Shown: positions 59,082 to 64,000 of the stretch, piece by piece
How the letters are laid out: every line of letters starts with the position of its first letter
Position numbering within the stretch: position 1 is the first letter of the stretch
From: Heligmosomoides polygyrus polygyrus
Taxonomy: Eukaryota > Nematoda > Chromadorea > Rhabditida > Heligmosomidae
Length of the DNA stretch: 64,000 bases
NCBI GenBank assembly: GCA_947396885.1
Contig: OX377205.1
Coordinates: 24,539,407-24,603,406 of the forward strand
Direction: 5' to 3'
Made by a program: the position numbers and the translations under genes
Notes under the pieces: generated by a model
What the model was told of the DNA's origin: nothing
The model's input: only the letters and a program-made list of their open reading frames with translations
The model's database searches: none

Positions 59082-60299
59082 CGATACACATCAATAGGTA
59101 CCGAAGTCGTTCGCGAACCCCTTTCACGGGCCCGGTCGAGGTCTGAAGCACAAGCTCAACGTATACGAATGGTGAACTACTTTGCGCGACAAGATGGACT
59201 CATGTGAGTTGTATTCAAATCTCTTCCGCTCAAATGAAAACATTGTATCTAGTACTGTATTCACATCAACACTATAACATATATTACACTGCATAGTTGT
59301 AGTACTACAAATACTGTATGTGTGGAGACATCATAATTAGTAATAGTGAGCATCCGGTTCGGAACTAATAACTGTATCCATTTCTTAATTTATCTCAGGA
59401 AACTAGAGGGCTAATTCCTAACTCCAATGAAGCCTCGAAGAGGAACGGGCGGTGTTCCTCATAACAGTCGGTACATCAAAAAAAACCTTCCAGCTGTCAC
59501 TCTCCCTAAGTCATCATCCAGTTCCACTTGAACGCCCTACTCTCTTTTCCATGAGACAGAGCAATGATCATTCCACTGCCAGCAAACGCTCCAAAAGATT
59601 CAATTAACATCAGCGATAGCACCCCTACACGCTCTCCGATGCCAGCCCCTCCTGTATACGTCGGGATTTTTGGAGGTAGAGGTGTATGACTCTAGATACG
59701 ACGCTCTGGAATCATATGCAGCACGAAGGGCCTAAACCGCCACAGTACGAAAGAACAACGCAACGACATAAGGCGAACTCTCCCCCAAGTAATTATGGGA
59801 GACACGGTTCATAATCGAACAAACACTCAGCCGAAATGAAGAGCTCATTCAATAGTCAACGAATCTTAAATGAGAAAACTCGATCCTGAAATTACTACAA
59901 GGTCAATGAAATCATTTGCCGAACCAGTGAACCGACGAAATCGACAGGTCCGCAAAAGAGATAAGCGACGCAAATCAGCAAATGTACAGTCTCAGTGCAC
60001 TTGCAGACGATCCAACCAAAGAAGCTTGACCAGCATCAAATTAAAGGCGCCTGAATATTCGGAGCGATGGAAGATTGCTTAAACTTATAGAGGCAACAAA
60101 TATTAATGAGAGAATGAGACCAGGGTGAAAAAGTAAGAAAGTCCAACCAACCTTATGCAATTCATAAATACATCTCGACATAGGAATCATGAACTTCTCC
60201 GTCTTCAGCATCCATTCTTCGCAGGCCACAGGATCCATTTCGCGAAGTGTTCGAAGTTTTGACGCTAACGACAGCCCTAAAAATATTAGCACAGCTATT
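59082..60299. other. No confident feature
   Basis: Short frames, no family motif. The left end may hold downstream exons of the minus-strand MADF gene. Confidence 0.3.
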
Positions 60300-60309
60300 A
60301 CATCACAAC

Positions 60310-61314
60310 ACACGAGTTCGTAAAAACGCAAGCTACAAACCGCACCCAGTAGTTCGTATCGGTCGAGCTTATTTCCATCATCCTTCAGCGCGCCCGCGAG
60401 TTCGTCCACAGCCTGAAACATAACGGAACTGCTATGTTTAAACATCCACTTGAAAAGTCTAATCTCACCTCCTCGCAGTCGTTTCGCTTTTCTTCTTTTT
60501 TGCAATCGCCTGAAGCGGGCCAATATTAGTGAAGATAGAACTCGTCGGGCTCCAGCTTGATGACGTGCTAGCTGAGATCGTTCCCGAGCTGGTGTCGGAG
60601 ATGGCGATGGAGATGATCCGTGCAGAGATCCTTCCTGAGATACTCCCTGAAATGCCGACGTCCAGAAGAACGGAAGACGATCCGATAAGGCTACACAGAA
60701 CCTCATCACAAAATATGTCGTCGTCGTCATTAACGGCTTGTTCTTCTGCCACTTTAAAGGTTTTGCAGAATCTGCGCCTAGAAATAGGAATGGGATCATA
60801 AAAACAATGGCGTTAAATACAATAGTCATAAAATAACCGACACTAATAACAATATCAACTTGTAAACCAACCACTGATCCGTGCTCGCAGACAAGAAACT
60901 AATAGCTTCATAGAAAGGCCAGGACTTCATTTTCACAGCTATACTGGCGGACGCTGCACTTCCGGAGCTGTGTGCCGACAACTCCTTATATGCTTCCGTT
61001 TCCTTCGATATGAGTCCCTCAGGTTTCTCCACGTGCGAAACAGTTGTATCTCTCAAAATACCTCGATAGTTTACAATCGAGAAGAACTGAGGAGAATCAT
61101 AGAGCATCCAGCCTACCCTGGTACTGCTTGTCGAAAGAATCTTGCATAATCCTGTGATATGATTCCAGGCCATTGTTCTTTTCGTATTATCCTTGTAGGC
61201 GGGATGGCGCTCGTTCCACAGCTCAGGGTAGGCTTGTATGACATTAACGAGATGGAGTTTCTCATCCATTCCAAGCTGATCCAGTGGGTCAAATTTCGGT
61301 ATCTTAGCCGACAT
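60310..61314 (-). CDS. MADF-domain (Myb/SANT-like) gene, exon structure partly resolved
   Basis: The first exon starts MSAKIPKFDPLDQLGMDEKL (ATG at 61314) and includes the MADF signature LHLVNVIQAYPELWNERHPA then KRTMAWNHI. A donor (AGG|GTAGGC) follows at 61117. Further candidate exons: after a strong acceptor (tatttctag, exon start 60777) with NDDDDIFCDEVLCSL, resembling the acidic BESS-type segment, ending at a donor GAG|GTGAGA (60469), and after atgtttcag (exon start 60412) with KLDRYELLGAVCSLRFYEL, a motif seen near the end of MADF proteins. Phases of the first two do not match simply, so a junction is wrong or an exon is missing. MADF proteins bind DNA and act in transcription; the target is unknown. 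It is divergent to the exon array at 61.7 kb, about 300–400 bp away. Confidence 0.6.
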
Positions 61315-61735
61315 TGCAACTAAAGCTAAGCAAACATCTAAGACCGCTTCATATGAAGTCTTAAATATAGGAAGAGAGGCGTATTCGCCCGCGACGGGAA
61401 GTATACCAGCCCGTCCACCGACCGCCGCCGACGTTCCGCGGAAAATGGGCGTTGCGGACTGCAATTATTGGGCGCGCGTTGGGTCCTGGCTAGATTATTT
61501 CCGTTCCGCAGATACTTCCGCGGGACTATATCATAGGCCATATGCACATCTCCGGGGCGCCCCCGGGGATGGCAGAGATAGCAGAGTAGGGTAGAGACTT
61601 AGAGGAAATCAATGACGACGCGGCAATTCGAGTTCCTCATACATTTCAAGCGCGTTATTGAGACCATTTCTGCTCCCGACGCATCGTCTCGTTTTTTTGT
61701 GCAGTTGTTTCTTAACCATTAAAATATGCTTTCAG

Positions 61736-63348
61736 GAGATGGACACAGCTCATAGTGGGCCATGGATCGCCAATTACGAGGAAGTACGAGCGGCAACTGT
61801 AGAGGTTGTGAAGAGATATCTATAGTTATTTTTTATTTTTTTGTTCTGGTTGATACAATTTAACCCTTATAATATATTTCGCCGGAGATGCGTTCACCAC
61901 CCCGTTTATTAATCTAGGATATCGTAATCCGAATTACACTTTTTTGCGGGGGAAAAAGAGCTATGAAGCGATGAACGGAAGAGAAGAGGAGGGAGGGAGG
62001 GTGCGTGCAGCTCTAGGCGAAGGAGATCAAGTAAGGCTTAGATTTCATTACTAAAGATTCATTATATGTGCAATGATGTTGAAATAATATCGAGTTCTAT
62101 GTTGCAGGAAGCGCAATACTATGACCCGAGGGAGCCAGAGACAGTGAAAGCCTACGCACTGAAACGTGACCCGGGGCAGGTGAGACGTAGGTTTAATTCA
62201 TTCCAAATTGCATATTGAGTTGCATGTTGTTCTATCAAAAAGTCATATATCACAGGTTACACAGTACCATGAATAATGGAGTGAAGAAGTGGAGGGAGGG
62301 AGGGCGGCTCTTTTGCAATGAAAATGAATGCAGGTTAGACATACATATAATTCATTGAAAGAAACATATTCTGTGGTAATTCTTTCAATATAAATCCTAT
62401 TTTGCAGAAGACGCGAGCCGTGGAACGGAAGAGAAGCGGAGGGAGGGAGCGCGAACACAATCCAACGTGACCCAAGGCAGGCGAGACCTAGGCGTAATTG
62501 ACTTTAAATCGCATTTTAAGTGGTGTGTTCTTTCCTTATCAATTCCATGTTGATAATGGAGAAACAAATGAAATGAAATGAATGAAAACGGATGAAAGGA
62601 CATTATTCTATTCTGTTTTATGTTGCAGGACATGCAATGTTATGAGCGAAGGATTGGAAGAGATGCGGAGGGAGGGAGGGCAAGAGCAAATCAACGGGAG
62701 GCAGGGCAGGTGAGACCTAGGTATAATTGATTCCTCATATTGAGTGGAATGTTCTACCATTATCATCACATGGAGCGGTATGTTCTTTCGTTAACAATCC
62801 TATGTTGTAGGATACGCAATGTTATGAGCCGAGAATTGGAAGAGAAGCGGAGGGAGGGAGGGCGAACACAATCCAACGAGACCCGAGGCAGGTGAGACCT
62901 AGGTGTAATTGATTTTAAATGACATTTTAACTGGTATGTTCTTTCCTTATCATCGTAAAGGTTCATGTGTTCTTTCAGTAACAATTCTGTGTTGCAGGAT
63001 ACGCAAATTTATGAGCCGTGGATCACGAAAGAAGCGGAGGGAGGAAGGGCAACTGCAAATCAACGAGACGCAGGGCAGGTAAGACCTTTTATCATCTGGG
63101 AAGTAATATTCATAGATAAGCTATTTCAATATAAATTCTATATTACAGGAAACACGTTGTATGCGCCTAGGAATGGAAGAGAAGCGGAGGGAGGGAGGGC
63201 GAACACACTGCATCGAGAATTAAGTTAAAATTTTGTATTGAAGGTCTACTGGAGGTTTATTATTAAGTCTATAATTCAGGATTCGGATTTCTACAAGGTG
63301 AGGGAGAGGAGAGAGGCGGGTGGAGGTGGGATACGGCATCAAGATCAG
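61736..63348 (+). CDS. Tandem micro-exon gene, about ten repeated exons, unknown family
   Basis: Ten small exon units in tandem, spaced 131–223 bp, most preceded by (t)tgcag or (t)tcag and followed by gtgaga, gtaaga or gtaagg. Units: 61736–61804, 61959–62030, 62108–62179, 62256–62333, 62408–62480, 62629–62709, 62811–62891, 62998–63078, 63149–about 63223, 63280–63348. Three units are exactly 81 nt and phase 0, encoding DTQCYEPRIGREAEGGRANT-like 27-residue repeats ending in RDPRQ or RDAGQ. Two others are 72 nt and phase 0. The unit at 62256 has three stops, that at 62408 has a frameshift and a GC donor, and that at 63149 has a frame slip and stop. Introns share gtgagacctaggt(g/a)taattga starts. 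The first exon and a terminal exon were not identified. No membrane or signal segment in the units. Function unknown. Confidence 0.65.
62811..62891 (+). CDS. Exon unit 7, best-preserved repeat
   Basis: Acceptor ttgtag, 27 codons starting DTQCYEPRIGREAEGGR and ending IQRDPRQ, donor gtgaga. It serves as the reference for the other units: residues 10–17 (GREAEGGR) are the most conserved part, and residues 1–8 and the last five vary. Confidence 0.6.
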
Positions 63349-64000
63349 GTAAAATTAAATTATATTTTAATTGAATAAACAAATATATATTATAAAGTAC
63401 TTATCAAGCATGTTTTGCTGCCTGAAAAGGACTATACAACGCGCCCGTAACAGCCTTAAAAGGGGTATACACCACATGACTATTACATTGAGCTGCATAT
63501 TTAAGACAGACCCTTACATAAATGTCAAATGACCCCACTCGTTTGGTTTAACGACTAGCTAAAAACGAAACACACTTTTGTACTAAAGGGAGGGTGAAGA
63601 TTCTTTCTATTTGATCGCTTTCTCCATTCAGAGATACACTTCCCATGTAAGAAGCTTCCTAAGCAGCGTGCTACTCTCAAACACCATAACGCCCTTTCGT
63701 TCCCCGAATTGTGACAAGTCCTGCACCGCTGAGAACCTTGTCCGTTCCTTCTATTTTCTTCAGGGAATGGTTAAGTGGACCCCATATAACCTGCATAAGC
63801 GAAGGTTTTCAGAAATCAGCACACGAATGGCGCTCTGAAAGTGCTACTCACTCACAGATGCAAAGCTTTGAAGGACTAGCAACAGGGACAACAAAACTAG
63901 AACAATGCGAATGATCTGCGACAAAATCTAGAACATTTAGCAAACTATGTGATAAATCCTTTCCAACAAAGGCCATTCCTCTACACTATGGACTTCAAAA
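63349..64000. other. Downstream of the exon array, no confident exon
   Basis: The next exon of the array gene might lie here or outside the window. The frames seen have no clear splice borders. Confidence 0.3.

Noticed and set aside
60041..60874. 277-codon minus-strand frame with membrane-like segments
   Set aside because: It reads through two strong splice acceptors and a donor, so most of it is intron; only the part after 60412 is kept as MADF gene.

Overview
This window looks like a gene-poor, repeat-dominated stretch of a nematode genome, most likely a strongylid (hookworm-like) worm. The reasons are spliceosomal GT–AG junctions with short introns, almost no intact long open frames, a dozen mariner-like transposons, several RTE-type LINEs, CR1-like LINE ends, a short-LTR Ty3/gypsy element, a MADF-domain exon, and no bacterial operon signals. 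The organism call is inference from element families and splice style, not from a species-specific marker.

Layout. 0–8 kb: decayed mariner copies, a TTA-flanked GC-rich MITE, a tRNA-like SINE head, and a mariner split by a CR1-like LINE end. 8.3–18.1 kb: a 5'-truncated minus-strand RTE LINE with a (CTT)n tail, a diverged ~107-bp satellite, and an old minus-strand RTE LINE split by a younger plus-strand RTE LINE with a 19-bp target duplication. 19.2–24.8 kb: a three-deep nest in which one mariner is interrupted by a second mariner and by a near-complete RTE LINE (one amber codon in a ~980-codon frame). 25–34 kb: a second TTA-flanked MITE, mostly featureless AT-rich DNA, satellite plus hairpin, and a CR1-like LINE end. 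34.7–35.4 kb: a probable host exon (membrane segment plus proline-rich tail). 35.6–42.4 kb: mariner remnants, a fold-back Tc/mariner derivative, a small MITE, and a gypsy element lacking most of pol. 43–51 kb: a possible host exon, four more mariner copies, satellite plus hairpin, and a long (CA)n tract. 51–55.3 kb: an SF1 helicase C-terminal fragment abutting an LTR-like sequence with a perfect palindrome, then a gag next to an env-like segment with no pol. 57–59.1 kb: a HARBI1-like PIF/Harbinger transposase gene with well-formed introns. 60.3–61.3 kb: a minus-strand MADF-domain gene. 61.7–63.35 kb: a tandem array of about ten small, mostly phase-0 symmetric exons on the plus strand.

The most interesting locus is the terminal exon array (61736–63348). 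Small exons, four or more of them exactly 81 nt or 72 nt and in phase 0, are bounded by consensus acceptors (ttgcag) and donors (gtgaga/gtaaga) and encode variants of a 23–27 residue Glu/Gly/Arg/Gln-rich unit. Flanking intron sequence is duplicated with each exon. This is a micro-exon style gene architecture that I cannot assign to a known family. The rest is a clear record of sequential transposon insertion that gives relative ages.
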